Below, piece after piece: positions 45,396-56,049 of a stretch of DNA of 56,518 nucleotides. Both the position numbers and the translations under genes were made by a program. Under the pieces are notes generated by a model. The model did no database searches. It was not told where the DNA came from and saw nothing but the letters and a program-made list of their open reading frames with translations. This DNA is from Rubrivivax sp. (GTDB lineage Bacteria; Pseudomonadota; Gammaproteobacteria; Burkholderiales; Burkholderiaceae_C). The stretch covers positions 1-56,518 of the forward strand of contig JAEUPH010000139.1 of NCBI GenBank assembly GCA_016790395.1. The letters are read 5' to 3'. Numbering within the stretch: the first letter of the stretch is position 1; every line of letters begins with the position of its first letter.

Positions 45396-48326
45396 ATGCC
45401 CGCAACGACGTCCAGCAGGACCCCGCTCCGCGCCACTGCGCGCCACACCCGGCCGGGGCGCCTGCGCCCGGTGGCCATCGCCTGCGCGCTGGTGGCCGTG
45501 AGCACGGCCCAGGCCCAGCAGGCCGCGGCGGAACCGCAGACCGTGGTGGTGACGGGCATCCGCCGCGCCATCGAGTCCTCCATCACCACCAAGCGCAGCT
45601 CCGACGCCATCGTCGAGGCCATCTCGGCCGAAGACATCGGCAAGCTGCCCGATTCCAGCATCGCCGAGTCGCTGGCGCGCCTGCCGGGCCTCACCGGCCA
45701 GCGCGGGCCGGACGGCCGCGTCAACGTCATCTCCATCCGCGGCCTGTCGCCGGAATTCGCCGGCGCGCTGCTCAACGGGCGCGAGGTCGTCAGTTCCAAC
45801 GACTCCCGCGCGGTGGAGTACGACCAGTTCCCCTCTGAGCTGATCGGCCAGGCCATCGTCTACAAGACGCCCAGCGCCAACCTGATGGGCCAGGGCCTGT
45901 CGGGCACGGTGGACCTGCGCTCGCGCCGGCCGCTGGACACGCGGGGCCGGGAAGTCGCCGTCAACCTGCGGCTGGACCGCAATGACAACGGCAACCTCGC
46001 CCCCGGCGTGGCCAACCCCACCGGCAAGCGCTTCAGCATCGCCTACGTCGACCAGTTCGCGAACAACACCGTCGGCGTGGGCCTGGGCTTCGCGCGGCTG
46101 GACGTGGTGACGAACATGAAGCTCACCGAGCTGGTGGAGTACGGCGACTACTCGCCCTTCGGCCTGCCGGTGAACGGCAACGTGCCCTCGCTGAAGCCCT
46201 ACGCCGCCGGCCAGACGGGCCAGGCCATGCTGCCGATGTTCTGGACGGCCACCTCGTCGACCAAGAAGAACACGCGCGACGGCTTCATGGCCGTGCTGGA
46301 GTACAAGCCCAACAAGGATCTGCGCACGCAGCTGGACCTGTACTACTCGAAGTTCGACACGCACGAGGTCGGCGGCAAGTTCCTGCAGAGCCTGTTCGCC
46401 AGCTGGGGCCAGTTCTTCGGCGCCGGGGTGCAGAACACGCTGTCGAACATCGGCACCACGCAGATCGGCAACAACACCTACGCCACCAGCGGCACCGCCG
46501 ACAACCTGCCGGTGACGACCGGCAACTTCGACACCACGCGGCGCGACCTCATCACCGCGCTGGGCTGGAACACCGAGTACAAGTTCGCCGACAAGTGGAC
46601 GGCCGAGGCCGACCTCAGCTACTCGCGCGACAAGCGCGACGAGAAGTACAGCGAGGCCTACGCCGCGCCCTACGACTACACCAACAAGGCCTGGGCCTTC
46701 GGCGCCTTCAAGTGGAACGTGCCGGTGGACGGCGGCGCGCAGACCTTCACGCCGGTCAACCCGAACTTCCTGTCCAACGCGCCGACCATCGCGCTGGGTG
46801 ACGTCGTCGGCTTCGATTTCGTGCCCGGCCAGCCGCGCTGGGCGGGCGCCGTGCGCACGCCGCACATCGAGGACGAGATCAAGAGCGTGAAGCTCTCGCT
46901 CAAGCGTTCGCTGGACAGCGGCATGTTCAGCGCCGTGAGCTTCGGCCTGAACCACACCGACCGCGAAAAGCTGGTGCAGAAGAACGAGAGCCGGCTGCTC
47001 ATGAACCAGGACGCCGGCGGCAACAACATCCGCAACATCCCCGCCGGCGCGCTGCGCACGCCCTTCGACATGTCCTGGGCCGGCATCGGCAGCCTGGTGC
47101 GTTTCGACGTGCCGGCGCTGGTGGACCTGGGCGCGGTGACGCTGCAGCCCGGCCGCTTCACGGCCAAGGTGGACAACGACTCCGGGGTGCGCGAGACGGT
47201 CAGCACGCTCTTCGGCATGCTCAACATCGACACCGAGGTGATGGGCATCCCGGTTCGCGGCAACCTGGGCGCGCAGTACGTGCGCACGAAGCAGAGCGCC
47301 GACGGCTTCGAGTACCGCGGCAACGACGACGTGCCCGACATCAACCTGCTCATCGCGCGCAGCGGCAGCGCGTCCTACTCGGACTTCCTGCCCACGCTGA
47401 ACCTGGTGGCCGACATCCGCAAGGACCTCATCGCCCGCTTCGGCCTGGGCGTGAGCACGGCGCGGCCCAACATCGTGGACATGCGGGCCGGCACCAGCAC
47501 GCCCACGCTGATCGTGGCCCCGGGCCCGGACCAGGGCAAGTGGAACCAGGTCTACGCCGGCAACCCGGCGCTCAAGCCCTGGCGCGCGGCGGGCATCGAC
47601 CTGTCCATCGAGAAGTACTTCGGCAAGCGCAGCTACGTCTCCTTCGCGGCCTTCCGCAAGAACCTGCTGAGCTACATCACCTACGGCATCAGTGCGCGCG
47701 ACAACAGCGACGTGCCGCTGCCGGCCAACGCGCCGCCCGGCATCGTGGTGCAGCAGTTCGGCCCGGTGTTCCAGCCGCTGAACGGCAACGGCGGCAAGGT
47801 GGAAGGCATCGAGCTGGCCGCGGCTTTCGAGTTCGGCCTGCTGCACCCGGCGCTGGACGGCTTCGGCGTGGTGGCCAGCGGCTCCAAGCTCAGCAGCTCC
47901 ATCAGCGACCAGTCGGTGGATCCGAACTCGGGCAAGGTGATCGCGGGCTCCAAGGTCTCGCTCAACGGCCTGTCCGGGCGCTCCAACAGCATCACGCTCT
48001 ACTACGAGAAGTACGGCTTCTCCGGCCGCGTGAGCCAGCGCTACCGCTCGCCCTTCACCGCCACCACGCGCGACATCTACCTGAACTCCACGACGCGCCA
48101 GCAGGCCGCCGACAAGGTGGTGGACCTGCAGTTCGGCTACAACTTCGAGGAGGCCGGATTGATCAAGGGCCTGTCGGTGCTGCTGCAGGTGAACAACGTC
48201 ACCGACACCAAGCCGAACAACCTGAAGTCGGTGACGGCCAACGCGCCCGACGCCTCCCAGCTGACGCCGAACTACACCTACCAGTTCGGCCGCCAGACGC
48301 TGCTGGGCGTGAACTACAAGTTCTGA
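45396..48326 (+). CDS. TonB-dependent outer-membrane receptor (glucan type)
   Basis: This 976-residue protein is a TonB-dependent receptor that imports large solutes across the outer membrane. It has a signal peptide (cleavage near AQA, about residue 40), a TonB-box-like TVVVTG (49-54) and a plug domain with SISAEDIGKLPDSSIAESL-like sequence. The long beta-barrel ends in Phe (LLGVNYKF). The plug phrasing resembles receptors of Xanthomonas/Caulobacter carbohydrate loci rather than siderophore receptors. It lies just downstream of a LacI-type operator and ahead of a sugar ABC importer and a GH16 glucanase. Uptake of beta-glucan oligosaccharides is therefore likely. No SusD-like partner is present. 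Confidence 0.94.
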   Translation: MPATTSSRTPLRATARHTRPGRLRPVAIACALVAVSTAQAQQAAAEPQTVVVTGIRRAIESSITTKRSSDAIVEAISAEDIGKLPDSSIAESLARLPGLTGQRGPDGRVNVISIRGLSPEFAGALLNGREVVSSNDSRAVEYDQFPSELIGQAIVYKTPSANLMGQGLSGTVDLRSRRPLDTRGREVAVNLRLDRNDNGNLAPGVANPTGKRFSIAYVDQFANNTVGVGLGFARLDVVTNMKLTELVEYGDYSPFGLPVNGNVPSLKPYAAGQTGQAMLPMFWTATSSTKKNTRDGFMAVLEYKPNKDLRTQLDLYYSKFDTHEVGGKFLQSLFASWGQFFGAGVQNTLSNIGTTQIGNNTYATSGTADNLPVTTGNFDTTRRDLITALGWNTEYKFADKWTAEADLSYSRDKRDEKYSEAYAAPYDYTNKAWAFGAFKWNVPVDGGAQTFTPVNPNFLSNAPTIALGDVVGFDFVPGQPRWAGAVRTPHIEDEIKSVKLSLKRSLDSGMFSAVSFGLNHTDREKLVQKNESRLLMNQDAGGNNIRNIPAGALRTPFDMSWAGIGSLVRFDVPALVDLGAVTLQPGRFTAKVDNDSGVRETVSTLFGMLNIDTEVMGIPVRGNLGAQYVRTKQSADGFEYRGNDDVPDINLLIARSGSASYSDFLPTLNLVADIRKDLIARFGLGVSTARPNIVDMRAGTSTPTLIVAPGPDQGKWNQVYAGNPALKPWRAAGIDLSIEKYFGKRSYVSFAAFRKNLLSYITYGISARDNSDVPLPANAPPGIVVQQFGPVFQPLNGNGGKVEGIELAAAFEFGLLHPALDGFGVVASGSKLSSSISDQSVDPNSGKVIAGSKVSLNGLSGRSNSITLYYEKYGFSGRVSQRYRSPFTATTRDIYLNSTTRQQAADKVVDLQFGYNFEEAGLIKGLSVLLQVNNVTDTKPNNLKSVTANAPDASQLTPNYTYQFGRQTLLGVNYKF

Positions 48327-48339
48327 AGTCCCGTTCACC

Positions 48340-49623
48340 GTGAACCGCGGCCCGTCTCCCGCGAGGCGCCGCCTGCTGGCCCGGGGCCTGGCCCTGGCGC
48401 CGGCGGCCTGGCTCGCGCGGCCGGCCGGCGCGCAGCCGCGTCGTCGCCTCACCGTGGCGGCGTACCCGCTGGTCGACGAGATCGTGCGCGCCGCCCTGCC
48501 GCGCTGGCGCGAGCGCCATCCCGACGTGGACGTGCACGTGGTGACGCGCCAGTACGCCGACCACCACACGGCCATGACCACGGCGCTGTCCACGTCGGTC
48601 TACCTGCCCGACGTCATGGCGCTGGAGGCCAGCTACGTGGGCCGCTTCTCGCAGGGCCGCGGGCTGGACGACCTGGCGCAGCCCCCCTACGCCGTGGCGC
48701 GCTTCCGCGAACGCTTCGTGCGCTACGCCTACGACCAGGCCGTCAACCGGCGCGGCGAAGTGGTGGCCGTGCCCACCGACATCGGCCCCGGCACGCTGCT
48801 CGTGCGCGCCGACCTGCTGGCCAAGGCGGGCCTCAACGAAGACGCGCTGACGCCCTCGTGGGAGGCCTACGTGGAGGCCGGCGCGCGCATCAAGGCGGCC
48901 ACCGGCGCCTACCTCATCAGCCACGCGCAGATCGTCAAGGACATCGTCATCCGCAGCGGCCTGAAGCCGGGCGAGGGCCTGTACTTCGACCGCGAATCGC
49001 GTGTGCTGGTGAACGGCTCGCGCTTCCGCCGTGCCTTCGAGCTGGCGCGCGCCGTGCGGCGCGGGAAGCTGGACGCGCGCGTGAGCGCCTGGTCCAACGA
49101 GTGGGCCGAAGGCTTCAAGCGCGGCACGCTGGCCACCGAGATGTCCGGCGCCTGGATGGTGGGCCAGCTGGCCAACTGGGTGGCGCCGGGCACGGCCGGC
49201 CTGTGGCGCGCGGCGCCGCTGCCGGGGCAGACCTACGTCGGCTACGGCGGCAGCTACTACGCGCTGCCGCGCCAGGCCGAGGCCGCCAACAAGGCCCTGG
49301 CCTGGGAACTGGTGCAGTTGCTGACGCTGGACCGCGAGCGCCAGTTCGCGGCCTTCAAGTCGCAGGACGCCTTCCCCGCGCTGCTGGAAGCGCACGAGGA
49401 CCCCTTCTTCGACGAGCCGCTGCCCTTCCTGGGCGGCCAGCGCGCACGGCGCTTGTGGCGCGATTCGGCGCGCCGCATCACCGCCACCGAGGTGCACAAG
49501 CAGAACAACTTCGCCGAGGAGGTGGTGAGCACCGAGCTCGACAACGTGCTGGACCGCGGCAAGGACATCGGCACCGCGCTGGGCGATGCCGAGCGGCTCC
49601 TGCAGAAGCGGGCCTTCCGATGA
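48340..49623 (+). CDS. Sugar ABC importer, substrate-binding protein
   Basis: This 427-residue periplasmic protein has a signal peptide (RRRLLARGLALAPAAWLARP, cleavage near AGAQ) and the family 1 sugar-binding fold, with LTVAAYPLVDEIVRAALPRW and PDVMALEASYVGRF. The central ALAWELVQLLTLD and C-terminal helices are typical. The start is a GTG 13 nt after the receptor stop. Its stop overlaps the first permease start (ATGA). It would hand an oligosaccharide, probably a beta-glucan fragment, to the permeases. Confidence 0.92.
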   Translation: MNRGPSPARRRLLARGLALAPAAWLARPAGAQPRRRLTVAAYPLVDEIVRAALPRWRERHPDVDVHVVTRQYADHHTAMTTALSTSVYLPDVMALEASYVGRFSQGRGLDDLAQPPYAVARFRERFVRYAYDQAVNRRGEVVAVPTDIGPGTLLVRADLLAKAGLNEDALTPSWEAYVEAGARIKAATGAYLISHAQIVKDIVIRSGLKPGEGLYFDRESRVLVNGSRFRRAFELARAVRRGKLDARVSAWSNEWAEGFKRGTLATEMSGAWMVGQLANWVAPGTAGLWRAAPLPGQTYVGYGGSYYALPRQAEAANKALAWELVQLLTLDRERQFAAFKSQDAFPALLEAHEDPFFDEPLPFLGGQRARRLWRDSARRITATEVHKQNNFAEEVVSTELDNVLDRGKDIGTALGDAERLLQKRAFR

Positions 49624-50516
49624 AGCTGCCGCGCCTGTCGCCGCGCTGGGCGCCCTACGTGCTGATCAGCCCCTTCCTGGTGCTGTTCGCGGTGTTCGGG
49701 GTGTTCCCACTCGGCTTCTCGCTCTACCTGGCCTTCCAGAGCTGGGAGCCCACCAGCGGCCTGCGCGCGATGGAGTACGTGGGCCTGGCCAACTTCGCCT
49801 TCGCGCTGCAGGACGAGTGGTTCTGGAAGAGCCTGTCCAACACGGGCTGGCTGGCGCTGGCCTCGGGCGTGCCGCAGCACCTGGTGGCCATTCCGCTGGC
49901 GGTGTTCATCCACGAACGCTTCAAGGTGCTGCGCGACGGCGTCATCGGCGCCTACTTCCTGCCCTACATCACGTCCACGGTGGCCATCGCCATCATGTTC
50001 AGCTCGCTGTTCAGCAAGGACTTCGGGCTCATCAACGCCACCACGGCCGCGCTGTTCGGCGCCGAGAAGGTGGACTGGCTGGGCCTGCCCGAGCACATCA
50101 AGCCGGCCATCGCCTTCATCGTGTTCTGGCGCTACCTGGGCTTCAACGTCGTGCTCTACCTGGCGGCGCTGCAGACGATCCCCAAGGACCTGTACGAAGC
50201 CGCGACGATGGACGGCGCCGGCCGCTGGCAGCAGTTCTGGTGCATCACGCTGCCGAGCCTGAAGCCCATGCTCTTCTTCGGCGTCACGCTGTCCGTCATC
50301 GGCGGTCTGCAGCTCTTCGAGGAGCCCTTCATCCTCACCGGCGGCAAGGGCGGGGCGGACCAGTCGGCCATGACCTCGGCCGTCTACCTCTACCGCATGG
50401 CCTTCGACTTCAACGACTTCGGCGGCGCCAGCGCCATGAGCTGGCTGCTCTTCGTGGTGGTGGCGCTGCTCACCTGGCTGACGAACCGGGCCTTCAGGCC
50501 GAAGGAGCGCGCATGA
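49620..50516 (+). CDS. Sugar ABC importer, permease 1 (MalF-like)
   Basis: This 298-residue inner-membrane protein has about six transmembrane segments (for example VLISPFLVLFAVFGVFPLGF) and the ATPase-contact EAA motif YEAATMDGAGRWQQFWCITL. It belongs to the MalF/UgpA class of carbohydrate importers. It overlaps the binding-protein stop and the second permease start by ATGA on both sides, so the importer genes are tightly coupled. Confidence 0.95.
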   Translation: MKLPRLSPRWAPYVLISPFLVLFAVFGVFPLGFSLYLAFQSWEPTSGLRAMEYVGLANFAFALQDEWFWKSLSNTGWLALASGVPQHLVAIPLAVFIHERFKVLRDGVIGAYFLPYITSTVAIAIMFSSLFSKDFGLINATTAALFGAEKVDWLGLPEHIKPAIAFIVFWRYLGFNVVLYLAALQTIPKDLYEAATMDGAGRWQQFWCITLPSLKPMLFFGVTLSVIGGLQLFEEPFILTGGKGGADQSAMTSAVYLYRMAFDFNDFGGASAMSWLLFVVVALLTWLTNRAFRPKERA

Positions 50517-51349
50517 AGTCCCGCTTCTTCGAGGACCGCCTGGCACCCTGGGCCGCCTACGCGCTGGTCGGGCTGGGCGCGCTGCTGATGCTGGCGCCCT
50601 TCTACTTCATGTTCGTCTTCGCCACGCATTCGCGCACCGAGATCTTCGACCTGCCGCCGCCGCTGTGGTTCGGCAACGACCTGCTGGCCAACCTGAAGAT
50701 CCTCACCGAGCGCCTGCCCTTCTGGCGCAACCTGGGCTGGAGCCTGTACGTGGCGCTGGCCTCCACGGCGCTGACGCTGCTGTTCTGCAGCATGGCCGGC
50801 TACGCCTTCGGGCTGATGGAGTTCCGCTTCAAGAACGCGCTCTTCACGCTGGTGATGGCCACCATGCTGCTGCCGTCCTTCATGAGCATGATCCCCACCT
50901 TCATGATCATGGACGCCCTGGGCTGGATCGACCAGCACCGCGCGCTGTACATCCCCGGCGCCGCCAGCGCCTTCGGCATCTTCCTGATGCGCCAGTTCGT
51001 CGCCAGCGCCGTGCCGCGCGAACTGGTGGAGGCCGCCCGCATGGACGGCTGCGGCGAATTCGGCATCTACTGGCGCATCGTGCTGCCGCTGCTCAAGCCG
51101 GCGCTGGGCACGCTGGGGCTCATCACCTTCATCGGCAGCTGGAACAACTTCATCGGCCCGCTGATCGTGATGCGCAGCGCCGACAACTACACCTTGCCGC
51201 TGGCGCTGCGCAGCCTGCAGAGCCCGGTGAACACCGAGTGGGGCGCGCTGATGGCGGGTTCTGCCATCGCCACCATCCCGCTGATCGTGCTGTTCGCGCT
51301 GTCATCCCGCCAGCTCATCGCCGGGCTCACCACCGGGGCCGTCAAGTGA
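50513..51349 (+). CDS. Sugar ABC importer, permease 2 (MalG-like)
   Basis: This 278-residue inner-membrane protein has about six transmembrane segments and the EAA motif VEAARMDGCGEFGIYWRIVL. The final ALSSRQLIAGLTTGAVK is the usual MalG/UgpE-type ending. It starts inside the stop of permease 1 and is followed by the ATPase gene after 28 nt. With permease 1 it forms the membrane channel of the importer. Confidence 0.95.
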   Translation: MKSRFFEDRLAPWAAYALVGLGALLMLAPFYFMFVFATHSRTEIFDLPPPLWFGNDLLANLKILTERLPFWRNLGWSLYVALASTALTLLFCSMAGYAFGLMEFRFKNALFTLVMATMLLPSFMSMIPTFMIMDALGWIDQHRALYIPGAASAFGIFLMRQFVASAVPRELVEAARMDGCGEFGIYWRIVLPLLKPALGTLGLITFIGSWNNFIGPLIVMRSADNYTLPLALRSLQSPVNTEWGALMAGSAIATIPLIVLFALSSRQLIAGLTTGAVK

Positions 51350-51377
51350 AGCCCCAGCCTTTCCACCGGAGCCGGCC

Positions 51378-52432
<1,055 letters not shown>

Positions 52433-52436
<4 letters not shown>

Positions 52437-53281
52437 ACGCCGCCCGCTTCGCCCTGGCCGCCTGGTTGGCCGCCATCGTCACGCCCGCCTGCGCCCAGGC
52501 GCCGCTGCAGGACACCGTCACACGCACCGCCGTGCCGGCCGGCTACCGCCTGGTGTGGGCCGACGAGTTCGACCGCGACGGCCTGCCCGATCCCGCCCGC
52601 TGGACGCACGACACCGTGCGCAACAAGGACGGCTGGTACAACAACGAGCGCCAGTACTACAGCGCCCCGCGCGCCGAGAACGCGGTGGTGAAGAACGGCC
52701 GGCTCGTCATCACCGCGCGCAAGGAAAGCCTGCGCAGTGCGCCCGACTGGGGTGGCCAGCCCTACACCTCGGCCCGGCTCATCACGCGCGGCAAGGCCGA
52801 CTGGACCTACGGCTTCTTCGAGGTGCGCGCCAGGATGCCCTGCGGCAAGGGCACCTGGCCCGCCATCTGGACGCTGGGCAGCGGCGGCCGCTGGCCCGAC
52901 GACGGCGAACTCGACATCCTGGAGCACATGGGCCGCGAGCCCGACCGCGTGAGCAGCGCCGTTCACGTGGCGGCCGGCCACGGCGGGCGGTCCACCGGCG
53001 GCGCGCAACGACTGCCCACGGCCTGCAGCGCCTTCCACGACTACCAGATGCACTGGACGCCCGACGGCGTGAGCTTCGGCGTCGACGGCTTCGTGCACGC
53101 GCACTACCCGCGCATGGACGCAGGCGCACGCGTGTGGCCCTTCGACAAGCCGCAGTTCATGGTCCTCAATGTCGCCATCGGCGGCGACCTGGGCGGCCCC
53201 GTGGACGACACCATCTTCCCCGTGGCGATGGAAATCGAGCACGTGCGCGTCTACCAGCGCGCCCCGGAGCCCCGGCGCTGA
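52433..53281 (+). CDS. Secreted GH16 beta-glucanase (laminarinase type)
   Basis: This 282-residue protein has a signal peptide (MNAARFALAAWLAAIVTPAC, cleavage near AQA) and a family 16 glycoside hydrolase domain. The catalytic motif ELDILE gives Glu159 as nucleophile, Asp161 as helper and Glu164 as acid/base. Trp-rich segments such as TWPAIWTLG and the ending VRVYQRAPE are typical. The spelling with Leu after Asp-Ile fits beta-1,3-glucanases (laminarinases). It is the last gene of the operon, overlapping the ATPase gene. It would cut polymers outside the inner membrane to feed the receptor and importer. No intracellular beta-glucosidase is found in the window. Confidence 0.93.
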
Positions 53282-53308
53282 CGCCCGGCCCGTAGACTGC
53301 GGGCCCTC

Positions 53309-53896
53309 ATGAAGATCGTCCACGTCTGCACGGGGCAGGTGCGCTCCGTGCGCATCGCCGAGCGCAACATCGCCACGGCCATCGGCAAGTCGCCGGTGGC
53401 CGGCCCGGTGGGCGTGAAGCTGCTGGGGCTGCAGGGTGACGAGCAGGCGGACCCGTCGCGCCACGGCGGCCTGGCCAAGGCCATCTACGCCTACCCGGCG
53501 CAGCACCTGCCCTTCTGGCGCACCGTGCGCGCGCAGGCCCGCGTGGGGCTGTGGGACGAACCCGTGCCGCCCGGCCTCTTCGGCGAAAACCTGCTGATCG
53601 ACGGCATGAGCGAGGACCAGCTGTGGATCGGCGACCGCCTGGTGCTGCCCGGCTGCGTGCTGGCGGTGAGCGAGCCGCGCTTCCCCTGCTTCAAGTTCAA
53701 CGCCGCCCTGGGCTTTGCGCAGGCGGGCCGGCTGATGAACCAGTCGGGCTACTGCGGCGCCTACCTGGCGGTGATCGAACCCGGCACGCTGCAGGCCGGC
53801 GACGCCATCGAACTGCAGCCCGGCCCGCGCGAGGTGAACCTGCGCGAGCTGTTCAGGGCGCGCGCCGCATCTCCCAGCGGAACAGCGGCGCCGTGA
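53309..53896 (+). CDS. MOSC-domain protein (YiiM-like)
   Basis: This 195-residue cytoplasmic protein has a MOSC beta-barrel, with LGLQGDEQADPSRHGG, YPAQHLPFW and the conserved Cys in SEPRFPCFKF. MOSC proteins bind or deliver sulfur or molybdenum cofactor; YiiM-like members reduce N-hydroxylated compounds or give 6-hydroxylaminopurine resistance. A TAGACT -10-like box lies 11 bp before the ATG, within GGCCCG/CGGGCC arms. Its 3' end overlaps the convergent AbrB-duplication gene by 44 nt. The exact role is not certain. Confidence 0.88.
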   Translation: MKIVHVCTGQVRSVRIAERNIATAIGKSPVAGPVGVKLLGLQGDEQADPSRHGGLAKAIYAYPAQHLPFWRTVRAQARVGLWDEPVPPGLFGENLLIDGMSEDQLWIGDRLVLPGCVLAVSEPRFPCFKFNAALGFAQAGRLMNQSGYCGAYLAVIEPGTLQAGDAIELQPGPREVNLRELFRARAASPSGTAAP

Positions 53897-54917
53897 GCAG
53901 CAGCACCGCCACGTAGCGCACCACGTGGAAGGCCGTGACCACCGGCACGCCCAGCTGCAGCACCTTGGCCGTGATGCACATCTCGGCAATGCCCCCCGGC
54001 GCGGTGGCCAGCAGCAGCGTGGCCGGGTGCTGGTCCACCACCTGCGAGAGGGCCCAGGCGAAGCCGGCCGAGGCGACCATCATGGCCAGCGTGCCCGCGG
54101 CCACCGCGCCCAGCCAGCGGGGTGCGGCATGGATGAAGTCGGGCGTGAAACGCACGCCCAGCGTGACCCCGATGAACAGCTGGCCGGCGTTGCTGGCCCA
54201 CTTCGGCAGCGCCGACAGGTTCACGCCGCCGGCCGTCAGCGCGGCGGTCACGAGCAGTGCGCCCAGTACCCAGGGGTTCGGGGTGCCCAGGCGTTGCAGC
54301 AGCAGCATGCCGGCGCCGCTGGCGGCCAGCAGCCCCAGCAGGCCGGGCCAGCGCACGTCCAGCACGGCGGGCTGCGTGGGGTCGGCGCCGTGCACGCCCA
54401 GCCCCTGGTAGGCCACCGGGATCAGCACCACCACCATCAGCACGCGCAGCGAGTGCGCGGCGGCCACGCGGTCCACGCGGCCCTCGTGGCGTTCGGCCAG
54501 CACGGCCATCTCCGAAGCCCCGCCGATGGCCGCGGCAAAGAAGGCACTGGTGCGGTCCACGCCGTCCGGCCCGCCGTTGGTGGCCAGGAGGAAGCGGTAG
54601 AAGGCGTAGCCCAGCGCCAAGGCCCACAGTGCGCCCAGCGCCACGGCCGGCGCCAGCTTCAGCAGCAGCGCGGTCACCGTGGGCGTGAAGTACAGGCCCA
54701 GCGCGATGCCGATCATCCACTGGCCCACGTTGCGCAAGCGGCCGGACCCGGCCACCGGCAGGCCGGCGATGCCCAGGGCGCCTGTGGCCAGCAGCGGGCC
54801 GATCATCCACGGCAGCGGCACGTGCAGCGCCTGCGCCGCCAGCGCGGCGGCCAGCGCGGCCACCAGCGTGGCCACGACACGCTGCGGCCGCGACCAGGCC
54901 TCAGGCGCGGACGGCAT
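53853..54917 (-). CDS. AbrB-duplication family membrane protein
   Basis: This 354-residue protein has about ten hydrophobic segments and an internal duplication. The two halves each begin with a phrase of the type PLPWMIGPLLATG or PNPWVLGALLVTA, followed by a second conserved unit (NVGQWMIGIALGLYFTP and NAGQLFIGVTLGVRFTP). This matches the Gram-negative AbrB-duplication family, often misnamed ammonia monooxygenase or regulator. A membrane transport role is likely but unproven. Its start overlaps the end of the flavin reductase gene by 17 nt, so the two may be co-transcribed. It overlaps MOSC at the other end. Confidence 0.88.
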   Translation of the reverse strand: MPSAPEAWSRPQRVVATLVAALAAALAAQALHVPLPWMIGPLLATGALGIAGLPVAGSGRLRNVGQWMIGIALGLYFTPTVTALLLKLAPAVALGALWALALGYAFYRFLLATNGGPDGVDRTSAFFAAAIGGASEMAVLAERHEGRVDRVAAAHSLRVLMVVVLIPVAYQGLGVHGADPTQPAVLDVRWPGLLGLLAASGAGMLLLQRLGTPNPWVLGALLVTAALTAGGVNLSALPKWASNAGQLFIGVTLGVRFTPDFIHAAPRWLGAVAAGTLAMMVASAGFAWALSQVVDQHPATLLLATAPGGIAEMCITAKVLQLGVPVVTAFHVVRYVAVLLLTAPLFRWEMRRAP

Positions 54918-56001
54918 CCAGCGTGGGGTAGTCGGTGTAGCCGGCGGCGCCCCCGCCGTAGAAGGTGCTGCGGTCGGGCGCGTTCAGCGGCGCGTCCTCG
55001 CGCAGGCGGCGGCCGAGGTCGGGGTTGGCGATGAAGGCCCTGCCGAAGGCCACCAGGTCGGCGCGGCCGCCGGCCACGGCGTCGATCGCCATCGCCCGGT
55101 CGTAGCCGTTGTTCACCATCCACGGGCCGCCAAAGGCGCTGCGCATGGCGGCGTAGTCGAAGGGCGCGACGTCGCGCGGCCCGCCGGTGGCGCCTTCCAC
55201 CACGTGCAGGTAGGCCAGGCCCAGCGGGGCCAGCGCGGCGGCGGCGCCGGTGTACAGCGACTGCGCGTCGGCATCGGCGCCGGCGTCGTTGGCCGGCGTC
55301 ACCGGTGACAGCCGCAGCCCGGTGCGCGCGGCACCGATGGCCGCGGCCACCGCCTCCACCACGGCCAGCAGGAAGCGGCGACGGTTTTCGGGGGAGCCTC
55401 CCCACTCGTCGCTGCGGTCGTTGACGCTGGCGCGCAGGAACTGCTCGATCAGGTAGCCGTTGGCGCCGTGCACCTCCACGCCGTCGAAGCCAGCGTCCAT
55501 GGCGGCGCTCGCGGCGCGGGCGTAGTCCTGGACGATGCCGGGGATCTCGTCGCCGCGCAGCGCGCGCGGCTCGGACACCGGCTCCATGCCGTGGCGCAGC
55601 CAGGTGCGCCCGGCGGCGCGGCGTGCCGTGCTGGAGACCGGCGCAGCGCCGCCCGGCTGCAACGAGACATGCGAGATGCGCCCCACATGCCACAGCTGCA
55701 CCACGATGCGGCCGCCGCGTGCGTGCACGGCGTCGGTGACGCGGCGCCAGCCCCGCACCTGCTCGGCCGTCCACAGCCCGGGCGTGTCGGCGTAGCCCTG
55801 GCCTTGCTGCGAGATCGGCGTCGCCTCGGTGATCAGCAGGCCGGCACCGGAAGAGGGGTCGGCGCGCTGCGCGTAGTACTCGGCCATCAGCGGCGTGGGC
55901 ACGTGGCCGGGGCCGGCGCGGTTGCGCGTGAGCGGCGCCATGACGAGGCGGGTGGCGACTTCGATGTCGCCGAGGCGGAAGGGGTCGAACAGGGTGGGCA
56001 T
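54901..56001 (-). CDS. Old Yellow Enzyme family alkene/nitro reductase
   Basis: This 366-residue FMN-dependent enzyme matches NemA/OYE-type reductases, which reduce activated C=C bonds and nitro compounds with NAD(P)H. The flavin-contact Thr segment LVMAPLTRNRAG, the substrate-binding His/Asn pair in VEVHGANGYLIEQFL and the phrases NDRSDEWGG and ADLVAFGRAFIANPDL are visible. The phrase FYGGGAAGYTDYP closes the barrel as usual. It is divergent from a probable AraC-type regulator, 48 bp away, which may control it. The membrane protein gene follows with a short overlap. Confidence 0.95.
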   Translation of the reverse strand: MPTLFDPFRLGDIEVATRLVMAPLTRNRAGPGHVPTPLMAEYYAQRADPSSGAGLLITEATPISQQGQGYADTPGLWTAEQVRGWRRVTDAVHARGGRIVVQLWHVGRISHVSLQPGGAAPVSSTARRAAGRTWLRHGMEPVSEPRALRGDEIPGIVQDYARAASAAMDAGFDGVEVHGANGYLIEQFLRASVNDRSDEWGGSPENRRRFLLAVVEAVAAAIGAARTGLRLSPVTPANDAGADADAQSLYTGAAAALAPLGLAYLHVVEGATGGPRDVAPFDYAAMRSAFGGPWMVNNGYDRAMAIDAVAGGRADLVAFGRAFIANPDLGRRLREDAPLNAPDRSTFYGGGAAGYTDYPTLDAVRA

Positions 56002-56049
56002 GGAAGAAGGCTAACGCAGCTGGCGCGCATGGGCTGGCACACTGCCGCC

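Noticed and set aside
45171-48593. A 1140-codon minus-strand open frame across the TonB receptor
   Set aside because: It mirrors the receptor gene, has Val/Gly/Arg-rich shadow composition and shows no motif.
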